A stretch of 64,000 bases of DNA from Corynebacterium frankenforstense (lineage in GTDB: Bacteria > Actinomycetota > Actinomycetes > Mycobacteriales > Mycobacteriaceae): assembly GCF_030211955.1 (NCBI RefSeq), contig NZ_JASODI010000001.1, forward strand, positions 124,001 through 188,000, given 5' to 3'. Made by a program: the position numbers and the translations under genes. This document shows, piece by piece, positions 55,437-64,000 of the stretch. Below the pieces are notes generated by a model, which was not told where the DNA came from, ran no database searches, and saw only the letters and a list, made by a program, of their open reading frames with translations. Position 1 is the first letter of the stretch; each line of letters begins with the position of its first letter.

Positions 55437-56195
55437 ATGCGCGCTGCCCGGAAGACCACCGCGGTCCTGGCCGGCCTGGCCACCATGGCCGGCCTGGCCG
55501 GCTGCACGAACGAGGCCACCCCCACCTACCGCGTCGGCGACGACGACGGCGAGGTGGTCATCCAGGTCTCCGCCGGCGACCCGGAGAACCGGCTGCTCGC
55601 GGAGATCTACCGCTGGGCGTTGGCCAAGGGCGACGTCCACGGCGTGGTCGAGACCGTCGACCCAGACTCCGAGCGCGGGCAGGCCGGCCAGCTCGAGTGG
55701 CTCGCCGACGGCGGGGCCGACCTCGTCATCGGCTGCACCGGCCAGCTGCTCGCCGACGTCCGGCCCGAGGCCGCGGAGACACTCGACGAGGAGTTCACCG
55801 CCGCGGAGGCCTCCGACAACCCCACCGCCGGCGACGCCGGCCAGCGCACCTACGACGCCCTGCTTGGAGCGTTGCCGGGCGACTACGACGTGCCCGACCC
55901 CTCGCCAGCCGAGGGCTGCTCGCAGGGCGCGGTGCCCGACGCCAAGGTGGACAAGGACGCATCGGGGAGGGGTGCGACGTCGGAAAGCGCGGGGGAGGCG
56001 CTGCCGCAGAACATAGTGCCCGTCTACCGCAAGACGGCCGTCAACCGCTGGGGCAAGAAGGGGCTCAACGATCTGACGCGCCTTTTGACCACGCACGACC
56101 TGCAGGAGATGGCCGAGCGCGTCGAGGACGGCGAGGAGCCCGACCAGATCATCTACGAGTGGCTCGGCGAGTCCAACCCCGACATGCTCGACTGA
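55437..56195 (+). CDS. OpuAC-like substrate-binding lipoprotein, orphan
   Basis: The 252-residue predicted lipoprotein has a lipobox LAGC at about residue 22. Residues 35-110 resemble the first lobe of glycine-betaine/choline binding proteins (VIQVSAGDPENRLLAEIYRWAL). The C-terminal part resembles the second lobe end (QNIVPVYRKTAVNRWGKKGLNDL, then LTTHDLQEMAERV...YEWL). The middle is short and contains a low-complexity linker with a degenerate dispersed-repeat copy (55972-55988). No permease or ATPase is adjacent. TAGGAT (55424-55429) ends 7 nt before ATG 55437, indicating a leaderless mRNA. The ligand is unknown. Confidence 0.7.
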   Translation: MRAARKTTAVLAGLATMAGLAGCTNEATPTYRVGDDDGEVVIQVSAGDPENRLLAEIYRWALAKGDVHGVVETVDPDSERGQAGQLEWLADGGADLVIGCTGQLLADVRPEAAETLDEEFTAAEASDNPTAGDAGQRTYDALLGALPGDYDVPDPSPAEGCSQGAVPDAKVDKDASGRGATSESAGEALPQNIVPVYRKTAVNRWGKKGLNDLTRLLTTHDLQEMAERVEDGEEPDQIIYEWLGESNPDMLD

Positions 56196-56254
56196 GCCCG
56201 GCCGCGCCGGAGGGGGAGAGACCGGCGCCAGGCGCAACAGGGCACAAGAAGAAA

Positions 56255-56279
56255 CGGCCCCCGGGTGAACCCGGGGCCG
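56255..56279 (+). terminator. Terminator after the OpuAC-like gene
   Basis: CGGCCCCCGGGT pairs with ACCCGGGGCCG (one bulge), followed by CTTTCTTG. It lies between convergent genes. Confidence 0.75.
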
Positions 56280-56343
56280 CTTTCTTGCGTTTCAGCCCCT
56301 CCGCCCGGGGTCACCCGGGGCGGCCGGGGCGGTCACGCGGCGC

Positions 56344-59300
56344 TCAGTCGGCGAAGATCTCATCGAGGAGCTTGGCCTGCTCGGCGTGGTGCACCTTGGC
56401 CATGCCGGTCGCCGTCGAGGACTGCGCACGACGCGAGACGCGACGCATCGGCGGCATGTCCGGGATGAGCTCCGGCAGGTGCTCGTGCAGGAACGGCCAC
56501 GGGCCCTGGTTGGCCGGCTCGTCCTGGCAGAACACGACCTCCTCGGCGTTCGGGAAGCACTCGAAGGCCTCACGCAGCCGGTTGAACGGGATCGGGTGCA
56601 GCATCTCCTGGCGGATGATCGCGATGTCCTCGCGCTTGTCCTCCGCACGGCGCTTCTCCAGCTCCCAGTAGAGCTTGCCGGAGACCAGCAGGATGCGGGT
56701 GACCTTGTCGGCGTCGCCGATGACGTTGCCGTCCAGGTCGACCAGGCGCGGGTCGTTGATCACCGAGTGGAACTTGGTGACCTCCGTGAAGTCCTCCACC
56801 GAGGAGGTGGCGGCCTTGTTGCGCAGCATCGACTTCGGGGTGAAGACGACCAGCGGGCGCGACATGGTGCCCAGCGCGTGGCGGCGCAGCAGGTGGAAGT
56901 GGTTGGCCGGGGTGGACGGCTGGGAGATGGTCATCGAGCCCTCGGCGGCCATCTGCAGGTAGCGCTCGATGCGCGCCGAGGAGTGGTCCGGGCCCTGGCC
57001 CTCGTAGCCGTGCGGCAGGAGGAGGACGACCTTGGACAGCTGGCCCCACTTGGCCTCACCGGAGGAGATGTACTCGTCGATGATGGTCTGGGCGCCGTTA
57101 GCGAAGTCGCCGAACTGCGCCTCCCAGGCGACGAAGGCGTCCGGGTTGCCCACGGAGTAGCCGTACTCGAAGCCCATGCCCGCGTACTCGGTCAGCGCCG
57201 AGTTGTAGATCATGACCTTACCGCCGTTGCCCTTGGCCGCGGCGAGCTCGCCCAGCGGGTTGGCCTCCTCGCCCGTCTTCGGGTCGAAGACGATGCCGTG
57301 GCGCTGGGTGAAGGTGCCGCGGCGGGTGTCCTCACCGGCGATGCGGACGGTCTTGCCGCCATTGGCCAGCGAGGACAGGGCGATCAGCTCGCCCCAGCCC
57401 CAGTCGATGCCGCCCTCGCGGACCGACTGCAGACGACGCTTGGCCACCGGGCGCACGCGGCGGTGGAACTCGAAGTCCTCGCCGCCGGCGTCCGCGTAGG
57501 CCTGGCCGATCTCGTAGAGCTCCTCCTTGGAGATGGAGGTGTCCAGACCGCGGGTGAGCTCCTGCGAGGAGGTGATGCCGGTCTGCTCGAGCTCCGGCTC
57601 GCCCTCGGACTCCTTGACGTCGTTGAAGACGGCCTCCATCTGGTCGTGGAAGTCGCGGGCGGCGGCCTCCGCGTCGGCCTCGGTGAGGTCGCCGCGGCCG
57701 ATGAGGTCCTCGGTGTACTTGGCGCGCACGGAGTCGCGGGCGTCGATGCGGGAGTACATCTCCGGCTGGGTCATCGACGGGTCGTCGGCTTCGTTGTGGC
57801 CGCGCTTGCGGTAGCAGACCAGGTCGATGAAGACGTCCTTGCCGAAGCGGCGGCGGTACTCGGTGGCCAGGTGACCGACCCACACGACGGCCTCCGGGTC
57901 GTCGCCGTTGACGTGGAAGACCGGGCAGCCGTACGCCTTGGCGATGTCGGTGGCGTAGTAGGAGGAACGCCCCGAGTCCGGCGTGGTGGTGAAGCCGATC
58001 TGGTTGTTGACCACGATGTGGACGGTGCCGCCGACGGTGTAGCCGCGCAGCTGGGACAGGTTCAGGGTCTCCTGGACCACGCCCAGGCCGGTGAAGGAGG
58101 CGTCGCCGTGCAGCATCAGCGGCATGACGGTCTTGCCCTCGGCGCCCTTGTCCAGGATGTCCTGCTTCGCGCGCGCGATGCCCACCATGACCGGGTCGAC
58201 CGCCTCGAGGTGCGAGGGGTTGGCGGCCAGGGTGATGTCGATCTCGCCGTCGCCGAACATCTGGATGTGCTTGCCGGTCATGCCCAGGTGGTACTTCACG
58301 TCGCCGGAACCGCCGGTCTGGCCGGGGTTCTCCTGGGTGCCCTCGAACTCGTGGAAGATCGTCGCCAGCGGCTTGCCCACGATGTTGAACAGCACGTTGA
58401 GGCGGCCGCGGTGCGGCATGCCGATGACGACCTCGTCGAGGCCCTGGCCGGCGGCGGTGTCGATGGCGGCGTCCATCAGCGGGATCAGCGCCTCGGCGCC
58501 CTCCAGCGAGAAGCGCTTCTGGCCGACGTACTTGGTCTGCAGGAAGTTCTCGAAGGCCTCGGCGGCGTTGAGCTTCTGCAGGATGTACTTCTGCTCGGCG
58601 TTGGTCGGCTTGGGCATGCCCGCCTCGAGGCGGTCCTGCAGCCAGTTGCGCTCCTCGTTGTCGAGGATGTGCGTGTACTCGGAGCCGACCTTGAGGGTGT
58701 AGGCGTCACGCAGGCGCTTGAGCACCTCGCGCAGCGTCATGGACTCCTTGCCGCCGAAGCCGCCCACGTTGAAGGTGCGGTCCAGGTCCCAGATGGTCAG
58801 GCCGTGGTTCTCGATGGCCAGGTCCGAGTGGTCCGGCATCTGCAGGCCCGGCTGGTGCCAGTTCAGCGGGTTGATGTCCGCGATGAGGTGGCCGCGAGAG
58901 CGGTAGGCCTCGATGAGCTGCATGACGCGGGTGTTCTTGTCGATGCCCGTGTTCGGCAGGTCCTGGGCCCAGCGCATCGGCGAGTAGGGGATGCCCATCG
59001 CCTCGAAGATCTCGTCGTAGAACTCGTCGTCGACGAGCAGGCGCGACATCTCGCGCAGGAACTCGCCGGACTCCGCGCCCTGGATGACGCGGTGGTCGTA
59101 GGTCGAGGTCATGGTGACGAGCTTGCCGACGCCCAGCTCGGCCAGGCGGTCCGTGGACGCGCCGGCGAACTCGGCCGGGTAATCCATCGCGCCGACGCCG
59201 ATGATCGTGCCCTGGCCGGTGGTCAGGCGCGGGATCGAGTGGCGGGTGCCGATGCCGCCCGGGTTGGTCAGCTGAATGGTCACACCCTGGAAGTCGTCCA

Positions 59301-60114
59301 TCGTCAGCTTGCCCTTGCGGGAGCGGGCGACGATGTCCTCGTAAGCCTCGACGAAGCCGTCGAAGGTCTTGGTCTCGCACTCCTTGATGGCGGCGACGAC
59401 CAGGCTGCGCGAGCCGTCCTTCTTCGGCAGGTCGATGGCCAGGCCGAGGTTGACGTGCTCGGGGTTGACCACGTGCGGCTTGCCGTCGATCTCCTCGTAA
59501 CGGACGTTCATCGCCGGGTGGATCTGGACGGCCTTGATCATGGCCCAGCCGATGATGTGGGTAAAGGAGATCTTCCCGCCGCGGGTGCGCTTGAGGTGGT
59601 CGTTGATCATCGACCGGTTCTCGAACATCAGGCGCGCCGGCATGTCGCGCACGGTGGTCGCCGTCGGGATGGACAGCGAGGCCTCCATGTTCTTCGCGAT
59701 CGCCTTGAACGCGCCCTTGAGCTGCTTCTCGCCCGGCTCCGGGAGGTTTTTGACCTGGTTGAGCGGGGACTCCGGCTTGGTGCGCACGCGGGGCTGACGC
59801 GCCGGGGCGTCGCCCGGGGTGGCCTCCGGGTTCTTGCCGGCGCCGCCGCGCTTGTCGGTCAGGTTCGTGGCCGGGCCGTCACCGGCCGCGGCGCGGGCGG
59901 CGGCGTCGGGCCGGGTGACGTCACCCTCGCCCTTCTTAGCGGTGCCGGTGTGGCCCGACCCGCCGGTCTGCGGCGCGTCCGGGGCCTCCGGGGCGCCCTT
60001 CTTCTCGAAGAGGGCGGCCCACTCCTTGTCGACGGAGTTGGGGTCGTCCTTCCACTGCTGGAACATCTCGTCGACCAGCCACTGATTCTGGCCGAAAGTG
60101 CTAGGGCTGCTCAC
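56344..60114 (-). CDS. odhA: 2-oxoglutarate dehydrogenase E1 with fused E2-like core (OdhA/Kgd)
   Basis: TCA-cycle enzyme that decarboxylates 2-oxoglutarate. The roughly 1256-residue chain starts [20 protein letters not shown] like C. glutamicum OdhA. A Pro/Ala-rich linker is followed by an E2-type acyltransferase core without lipoyl domain ([20 protein letters not shown]; catalytic [15 protein letters not shown]). Then comes the thiamine-diphosphate E1 part ([32 protein letters not shown]). The GTG start 60114 is set by homology and by GAGGCGAGAAA upstream; ATG 60132 is an alternative. In corynebacteria OdhA is restrained by OdhI and works in a mixed complex with AceF and Lpd. Confidence 0.96.
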   Translation of the reverse strand: MSSPSTFGQNQWLVDEMFQQWKDDPNSVDKEWAALFEKKGAPEAPDAPQTGGSGHTGTAKKGEGDVTRPDAAARAAAGDGPATNLTDKRGGAGKNPEATPGDAPARQPRVRTKPESPLNQVKNLPEPGEKQLKGAFKAIAKNMEASLSIPTATTVRDMPARLMFENRSMINDHLKRTRGGKISFTHIIGWAMIKAVQIHPAMNVRYEEIDGKPHVVNPEHVNLGLAIDLPKKDGSRSLVVAAIKECETKTFDGFVEAYEDIVARSRKGKLTMDDFQGVTIQLTNPGGIGTRHSIPRLTTGQGTIIGVGAMDYPAEFAGASTDRLAELGVGKLVTMTSTYDHRVIQGAESGEFLREMSRLLVDDEFYDEIFEAMGIPYSPMRWAQDLPNTGIDKNTRVMQLIEAYRSRGHLIADINPLNWHQPGLQMPDHSDLAIENHGLTIWDLDRTFNVGGFGGKESMTLREVLKRLRDAYTLKVGSEYTHILDNEERNWLQDRLEAGMPKPTNAEQKYILQKLNAAEAFENFLQTKYVGQKRFSLEGAEALIPLMDAAIDTAAGQGLDEVVIGMPHRGRLNVLFNIVGKPLATIFHEFEGTQENPGQTGGSGDVKYHLGMTGKHIQMFGDGEIDITLAANPSHLEAVDPVMVGIARAKQDILDKGAEGKTVMPLMLHGDASFTGLGVVQETLNLSQLRGYTVGGTVHIVVNNQIGFTTTPDSGRSSYYATDIAKAYGCPVFHVNGDDPEAVVWVGHLATEYRRRFGKDVFIDLVCYRKRGHNEADDPSMTQPEMYSRIDARDSVRAKYTEDLIGRGDLTEADAEAAARDFHDQMEAVFNDVKESEGEPELEQTGITSSQELTRGLDTSISKEELYEIGQAYADAGGEDFEFHRRVRPVAKRRLQSVREGGIDWGWGELIALSSLANGGKTVRIAGEDTRRGTFTQRHGIVFDPKTGEEANPLGELAAAKGNGGKVMIYNSALTEYAGMGFEYGYSVGNPDAFVAWEAQFGDFANGAQTIIDEYISSGEAKWGQLSKVVLLLPHGYEGQGPDHSSARIERYLQMAAEGSMTISQPSTPANHFHLLRRHALGTMSRPLVVFTPKSMLRNKAATSSVEDFTEVTKFHSVINDPRLVDLDGNVIGDADKVTRILLVSGKLYWELEKRRAEDKREDIAIIRQEMLHPIPFNRLREAFECFPNAEEVVFCQDEPANQGPWPFLHEHLPELIPDMPPMRRVSRRAQSSTATGMAKVHHAEQAKLLDEIFAD

Positions 60115-60634
60115 GGCAGTTTCTCGCCTCATTTCGATTGCTGTCTGTCGTCTTTGTCTCAACTGTAGTTCGCGGTACACGGTGAGTGGTCACGTCCGCC
60201 GCCGACCGGGGGAGACGGGCGGGGGTGACCCCTGTCCGGGGTTGTTTCCCGGAGGTCGACTCCACATCCGGGGGTGGATCGATCACCGGGCAGACAATAC
60301 AGCCCGCATCCGTGCCCGCTATGGTACGCGGGCGCGCGGGTGGTCGCCGTCACCCGGGGTGGGTTGTTGTCCTGTCACCCGCACACCGGGGTGAGCCTTG
60401 GGGACCAGTGAAGACAAGCTGAGGAAGGCGGTCCTGTCACCCGCACCCCGGGGTGAGCCGGTGCAGCTTATATGCGGTACAGCCCATGCTGCGCCGTGTC
60501 GCGGGCATGCGGCGGCCCGGGGTGCCGGGGACGGGGCCGGGCACGGGAGATATGAGGAGACCCCGGGGCGGGTGGCCCCGGGGCGCATCTGATTGGGCGG
60601 GTGTGTTTCGCGTGGGACCCGGCGGGCGCCGGGC
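60115..60634. promoter_or_regulatory. odhA upstream region with 29-bp direct repeats
   Basis: The 520 bp hold no credible gene. A 29 bp sequence occurs at 60369-60397 and 60431-60459 with one mismatch and a 62 bp period. Each contains inverted TCACCC and GGGTGA halves, and a partial third copy is at about 60350-60364. A further palindromic stem (CCCCGGGG...CCCCGGGG, 60561-60583) lies just after the stop of the opposite-facing gene and may be its terminator. The odhA promoter is probably within 60140-60330. Confidence 0.5.
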
Positions 60635-61504
60635 CTACTCCGCGTCCGCCTTCGCGACGGCGTCCGCGGCGTTGGCGGCGTCCTCGGCGTCCGTGGCGTC
60701 GGAGGCGCCCGCGTCGATGGGGGTGTCCGGCTCGGCGTCGATGACGCCGCCGCGCGGCAGGCCCTCACCGAAGCGGGCCGGGCCCAGGGCCTCGTTGGTG
60801 TGCTCGATGACGTGGGCGGCCAGCTTGCGGTTGGCCACCGAGCCGACGACCAGGCCGACGCCCATCGGCAGCAGCTTGCCCAGCCAGGCGCGGCGGATGC
60901 GCTTGCTCACGCTCTTCAGCGCCGTGCGCACCAGGCGGTTGTTGACCTCGTTGAGCGTCGGCCCGCTCAGGCGCGACAGGCTGGCCACGGCCGGCAGGCC
61001 GGTGGTGGACAGGCCGTCGGGAAGCAGGGTGTCGATGACCACGGAGCCCTTGGAGCCCAGCAGGCTGACCAGGACGATGGTTCGGCGCTCGCGCGGGTCG
61101 CGGATGTCGATGCCGCGCAGGTAGGCGCTGGCCATCGTGTAGGCGACGACGAAGTCGACGAAGACCACGGACTCCGCGCCGATGGCCACGGCGCCGGTGA
61201 CGAAGCCGATGCCGGGGATGGCCGAGGCCCCGCCCGAGGAGGCGCCGGTTCCGGTCACGGCGTTACGGAACTGCTTGTCGAGCTTGGCCTGCAGCTCCGC
61301 GGCGTCGGCGTCGGGGTTCTTGCGCTTGAGGCGGTCGACGTGCTTCTCCACGACGGTGGTCTGCACGCGCGCCGCGCGGTCGAGGACGGCGACGAGCCAC
61401 TTGGCCGAGCCGTCGACCTCGACCTCGGCGAGAGCTTCGAGGTCGGTCTCGGGCTCCGGGTCGAGGACCTCGGGTTCGTCTTTCTTGCGGCGGAACAGGG
61501 CCAC
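60635..61504 (-). CDS. Unrecognised protein with amphipathic/hydrophobic core
   Basis: I do not recognise a family with confidence. The 289 residues begin with a basic-acidic head (MALFRRKKDEPE) and a helical region with heptad-like spacing (WLVAVLDRAARVQTTVVEKHVDRL). A glycine-rich hydrophobic stretch follows (SAIPGIGFVTGAVAIGAESVVFVDFVVAYTMASAYL, residues 95-130). A second similar stretch (LLPMGVGLVVGSVANRKLAAHVIEH, 210-235) precedes an Ala/Asp-rich acidic tail. The layout suggests a membrane-inserting or peripheral protein; a distant EcsC-type relation is possible but not shown. It faces the same way as odhA but 520 bp away. Confidence 0.65.
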   Translation of the reverse strand: MALFRRKKDEPEVLDPEPETDLEALAEVEVDGSAKWLVAVLDRAARVQTTVVEKHVDRLKRKNPDADAAELQAKLDKQFRNAVTGTGASSGGASAIPGIGFVTGAVAIGAESVVFVDFVVAYTMASAYLRGIDIRDPRERRTIVLVSLLGSKGSVVIDTLLPDGLSTTGLPAVASLSRLSGPTLNEVNNRLVRTALKSVSKRIRRAWLGKLLPMGVGLVVGSVANRKLAAHVIEHTNEALGPARFGEGLPRGGVIDAEPDTPIDAGASDATDAEDAANAADAVAKADAE

Positions 61505-61620
61505 GGGCGGGTCTCCTCGTCAGTCGGTCGGGGCGCCCGGCCTCACGCAGAGACCGCTATGTGCCGGGCATTGGACGCAGGCCAGCCTACGCCCGCCCGG
61601 CCGCGCGCACCGGGCGAGCG

Positions 61621-61637
61621 GCGCGGCGTCGGAAATT
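61621..61637. repeat. Single copy of the dispersed repeat
   Basis: GCGCGGCGTCGGAAATT ends 3 bp before the stop codon of the shikimate dehydrogenase-like gene, in the spacer toward the next gene. Confidence 0.6.
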
Positions 61638-61640
61638 GAG

Positions 61641-62471
61641 TCAGCGCTGCGAGGCGTAGTCCTCGGCGGCGGCCACCTGCTCGGCGGTGGGGCGCACGCC
61701 GGTGTAGAGGGCGAACTGCTCGGCGGCCTGCAGAGCGGCGACCTCGGCGCCCGAGATGACCGGCTTGCCGGCCTCGCGGGCGGCGCGGATCAGCGGGGTG
61801 TTGACCGGGGAGGCCACCACGTCGAAGACGACCTCGGCCCGGTCGATCTCCTCCGGCGTGAAGGAGAGCTCCTCGGCCATGTCGCCCTCCATGCCGATCG
61901 GGGTGACGTTGACCAGCAGGCGGGCGTCGTCGGGCACCACACCGGAGAACTCCCAGTCGTAGCGGCCGGCCAGCGAGGTGCCCGTGACGTGGTTGCGCGC
62001 GACAACGGTGCCGCGCATGCCGTGGTCGGTAAGCGCCGCGACGACGGCGTTGGCCATCCCGCCCGAGCCGCGCACGGCCACCGGGAGCGTCTGGTCCACG
62101 CCGTGCTGCTCGAGCAGTGAGGCGACGGCCGTGTAGTCGGTGTTGTAGCCGGTCAGCTCGCCTTCGTCGTTGACGATCGTGTTGACCGCGTCGATGCGCG
62201 CCGCGGAGTCCTCGAGGTGGTCGATCAGCGGGATGACCTCCTGCTTGTACGGCATGGAGACCCCGGCGCCGCGGATCCCGAGGCCGCGGATGCCGGCGAC
62301 GGCCGCGGTGATGTCCGCGGGCGCGATCGGCTTGTAGACGAAGTTCAGTCCGAGCTCGGCGTAGAGGTAGTTGTGGAAGCGCACGCCGTGGTTCGAGGGG
62401 CGCGCGGCCAGGGAGATGCACAGTGCGGTCTCGCGGTCGAGACGGTTGACCTGTTGCCGGGAAGTGAGCAT
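61641..62471 (-). CDS. Shikimate/quinate dehydrogenase-like protein
   Basis: NAD(P)-dependent reductase of the shikimate dehydrogenase family, about 276 residues from ATG 62471. The N-terminal substrate domain has ISLAARPSNHGVRFHN, the catalytic Lys in GVSMPYKQEV and the NTD pair in DAVNTIVNDEGELTGYNTD. The nucleotide loop reads VRGSGGMANAV, where classical AroE has G-A-G-G-A. The serine-rich shikimate-binding start (S-x-S) is altered to ISLAAR, so the substrate may not be shikimate. Corynebacteria have several such paralogues. An in-frame ATG 18 nt earlier is possible but less likely. Confidence 0.85.
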   Translation of the reverse strand: MLTSRQQVNRLDRETALCISLAARPSNHGVRFHNYLYAELGLNFVYKPIAPADITAAVAGIRGLGIRGAGVSMPYKQEVIPLIDHLEDSAARIDAVNTIVNDEGELTGYNTDYTAVASLLEQHGVDQTLPVAVRGSGGMANAVVAALTDHGMRGTVVARNHVTGTSLAGRYDWEFSGVVPDDARLLVNVTPIGMEGDMAEELSFTPEEIDRAEVVFDVVASPVNTPLIRAAREAGKPVISGAEVAALQAAEQFALYTGVRPTAEQVAAAEDYASQR

Positions 62472-62856
62472 GGGGCCACCGTAGAACATTCCGGGAGCCG
62501 CCCGCGAACTCTCCGGGCGGCGCCGGTGTGCCGGGTCACAGGCGGTTTCGAGGGTGCGGTGCGGCGCCTTGCGTTCGATTGACGACGTCGCGCGTGGGAG
62601 GCCCGCGGGTGCGTGTCCGGGTGGTGGAACTTCTCGGGGGTCATGTTGGCAGGTCCGGGAGGCCCGCGGGTGCGTGTCCGGGTGGGTGCGTGGTGCGCGG
62701 CGCGGGACGGGAGGGGGCCGGTGCCGCTAGGCTGGGCGACGGTTCGCTCCCGGGGCCTGTCCCCGGACGGTGCGGGCCGTGTTCGATCGCCCAGTTCTGT
62801 TGGACTCTCTTGGACCGTTCCTGACGGAATCTCTCCCCAGTGGAAGGTAAATGGAC
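62472..62856. other. Intergenic region with dispersed repeat and 29-bp direct repeats
   Basis: No gene is seen in 385 bp. A clean copy of the dispersed repeat, ATTGACGACGTCGCGC, is at 62578-62593. Directly after it come two identical 29 bp direct repeats, at 62596-62624 and 62657-62685, 61 bp apart. TAGGCT at 62728-62733 and the AT-richer part at 62790-62850 may hold the promoter of the next gene. Confidence 0.5.
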
Positions 62857-63900
62857 ATGAGCTTTTTCGAGGACATCGCAACGGCGCTGGACAGCGACGG
62901 CATCGAGTCGAGAGTCGGCGGCGAGGTGCTCTTCGTGCCGATCACCTCGGACGTGGAGATCCAATTCGTCGAGGTGGACCCGCACCTGCCGGCCGCGAAC
63001 GTCTACATCGCCGCCGCGGACGTCGACGAGGATGACGAGGACTTCTCGGCCGCCCTGGTCTCCGTGGTCTTCTCAGTGGAGGACGCGGTGCGCACCGTCG
63101 CCGCGCACATGGCCGAGGACCAGGTGATCACCGTCCTGCGCGACCTGCTCGACGGCACCGACGAGCGCATCGGGGAGCTGGAGTTCTTCCAGGACCCGGC
63201 CGACCCGAACCTGGTGCGCGCCGAGGTGGGTACCGCCTCTGAGCTCCAGGTGCTCGTCGCCGCGGTCGACGACGTCCCGCGCGCCACCGTCAGCTTCGTG
63301 ACCACCAGCGACGAGTACGAGGACATGGTCGACCAGGCCATCGACGAGCTGTGGGAGAGCAATTCCGAGGACGACGCCGTGCTCACCGAGGCCGACCGGC
63401 AGCGGCTCTTCGCGCACCTCTCCGACGAAGCCGCGCTGGCCTCCCAGGAGATCCTGGAGCTGGGCTCCTTCGCCGACTTCGACAAGCTCTTCGACGTGCT
63501 GGCGCTGGCGGCCGAGCAGGCCGAGAACTGGGAGAGCCAGCTGATGCCCGTCGATGACGACTTCCTCGAGCCGGACGTCTACGACCTCTACGGCGCCGAC
63601 CACGACGACGTGGTGGCCACCTCGGGCGCCGGGCTGCTCGGCGGCGCGGAGCTCGACGACGAGGACGACCTCGAGTGGGACATCGACGACGACCTCGACG
63701 ACGAGGACGACGATGATCTCGACGAGGACGATGACGACGACCTCGATGATGACGAGGACGAAGACGACGAGGACTCGGACGACGCCGACGGCTCCGAGTC
63801 GAACGACGCTGACGGCGTGAGCGGCGCCGAGGCCGGGGATACCGCCGGGGACGCGGCGGGGGAGACTTCCGGGGAGGCCGGGGAGCCGGCCGACAGGTGA
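62857..63900 (+). CDS. Acidic protein of unknown function
   Basis: I do not recognise the family. The protein of about 347 residues is acidic throughout. Residues 1-160 look like a folded alpha/beta domain (VLFVPITSDVEIQFVEVDPHLP; AALVSVVFSVEDAVRTVAAHM; LEFFQDPADPNLVRAEVG). Residues 165-245 look helical. From about residue 258 to 315 it is almost only Asp, Glu, Leu and Trp (poly-Asp), then a Gly/Ala/Asp tail. ATG 62857 fits GGAAGG at 10 nt better than ATG 62851. Its stop overlaps the start of the nucleoside hydrolase gene (GTGA), so the two are coupled. Confidence 0.75.
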   Translation: MSFFEDIATALDSDGIESRVGGEVLFVPITSDVEIQFVEVDPHLPAANVYIAAADVDEDDEDFSAALVSVVFSVEDAVRTVAAHMAEDQVITVLRDLLDGTDERIGELEFFQDPADPNLVRAEVGTASELQVLVAAVDDVPRATVSFVTTSDEYEDMVDQAIDELWESNSEDDAVLTEADRQRLFAHLSDEAALASQEILELGSFADFDKLFDVLALAAEQAENWESQLMPVDDDFLEPDVYDLYGADHDDVVATSGAGLLGGAELDDEDDLEWDIDDDLDDEDDDDLDEDDDDDLDDDEDEDDEDSDDADGSESNDADGVSGAEAGDTAGDAAGETSGEAGEPADR

Positions 63901-64000
63901 GCCCCGAGCGCCCGACCGGCGGCGCCCACACCGGCGCCCCGCGCGTCCTGATCGACTGCGACACCGGCATCGACGACGCGCTGGCGCTCGTCTACCTCGC
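63897..64000 (+). CDS. Inosine/uridine-preferring nucleoside hydrolase, N-terminus (cut by window end)
   Basis: Only the first 34 codons are in the window. After a short disordered start, the frame reads RVLIDCDTGIDDALALVYL, which carries the calcium-binding D-x-D-x-x-x-D-D signature of nucleoside hydrolases that split nucleosides into base and ribose. The GTG start overlaps the upstream stop by 4 nt. The gene continues beyond the right edge. Confidence 0.85.
   Translation, partial: MSPERPTGGAHTGAPRVLIDCDTGIDDALALVYL

Noticed and set aside
56386..60168. A 1260-codon open frame antisense to odhA
   Set aside because: Composition is the typical low-complexity shadow of a GC-rich gene; odhA on the other strand has full homology features.
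60369..60459. 29-bp repeats with 32-33 bp spacing look like a type I-E CRISPR unit (also 62596-62685)
   Set aside because: Only two copies each, the two pairs have unrelated sequences, the repeats are not the usual CRISPR type, and no cas gene is nearby.

Overview
This is about 64 kb of chromosome from a very GC-rich Corynebacterium. The evidence is gene content and order: a glcB-type malate synthase divergent from isocitrate lyase, an OdhA in which an E2-type catalytic core is fused to the 2-oxoglutarate dehydrogenase E1, mycothiol (MshB) and succinylase-branch DAP genes, GpgS, GlgA/GlgC divergent, and SigE, anti-sigma and TatB together. As I recall the Mycobacterium tuberculosis map, long stretches follow typA-lpqW-mshB-fdxC-dapC, dapD-dapE-LOG-folP2-gpgS, DUF3117-glgM-glgC, methyltransferase-sigE-anti-sigma-tatB, and mrp-DUF1003-MgtE_N. 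I cannot name the species. I see no rRNA, tRNA, IS element, prophage, CRISPR array or replication origin.

Layout. 0-6 kb: a BCCT compatible-solute carrier, a patatin-like protein on the other strand, and a TPP riboswitch driving the translationally coupled YkoEDC thiamine/HMP ECF importer. 6-12 kb: a complete peptide ABC importer (lipoprotein, two permeases, fused two-domain ATPase). 12-16 kb: the glyoxylate shunt pair glcB/aceA with a 508 bp divergent control region. 16-20 kb: RraA-like protein, alanine:sodium symporter, a DUF402 protein and an exported protein. 20-29 kb: TypA, LpqW-like lipoprotein, MshB, small membrane proteins, ferredoxin, DapC, GtrA, SdpI-like protein and DapD. 29-34 kb: three tandem paralogous amino-acid permeases. 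34-39 kb: DapE, LOG protein, a FolP2-type DHPS homologue, GpgS, a DivIVA-like membrane protein, DUF3117 and a methyltransferase. 39-45 kb: a GH32-fold protein with degenerate active-site motifs, acetolactate decarboxylase, and glycogen genes glgA/glgC. 45-48 kb: the sigE stress locus and tatB. 48-52 kb: an iron/Fe-S block (feoA, feoB, Nfu-like, Mrp). 52-56 kb: DUF1003 and a soluble MgtE_N-CBS protein, a divergent glycine-rich membrane protein and an OpuAC-like lipoprotein. 56-64 kb: odhA, an unrecognised protein, a shikimate dehydrogenase-like gene, an acidic protein and the start of a nucleoside hydrolase.

Functionally the window joins central carbon metabolism (glyoxylate shunt, 2-oxoglutarate dehydrogenase, glycogen, acetoin), envelope biosynthesis (DAP, LpqW, GpgS, GtrA, Tat), osmotic and envelope stress (BCCT, SigE), and iron handling. 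Many genes appear to be leaderless: a TANNNT -10 box ends 6-8 nt before the start codon.

The most unusual feature is a short dispersed repeat, core GCGCGRCGTCGKMAATT. It occurs at about 14 sites between genes and inside poorly conserved gene ends and linkers, often as inverted pairs. None of the annotated genes explains it.
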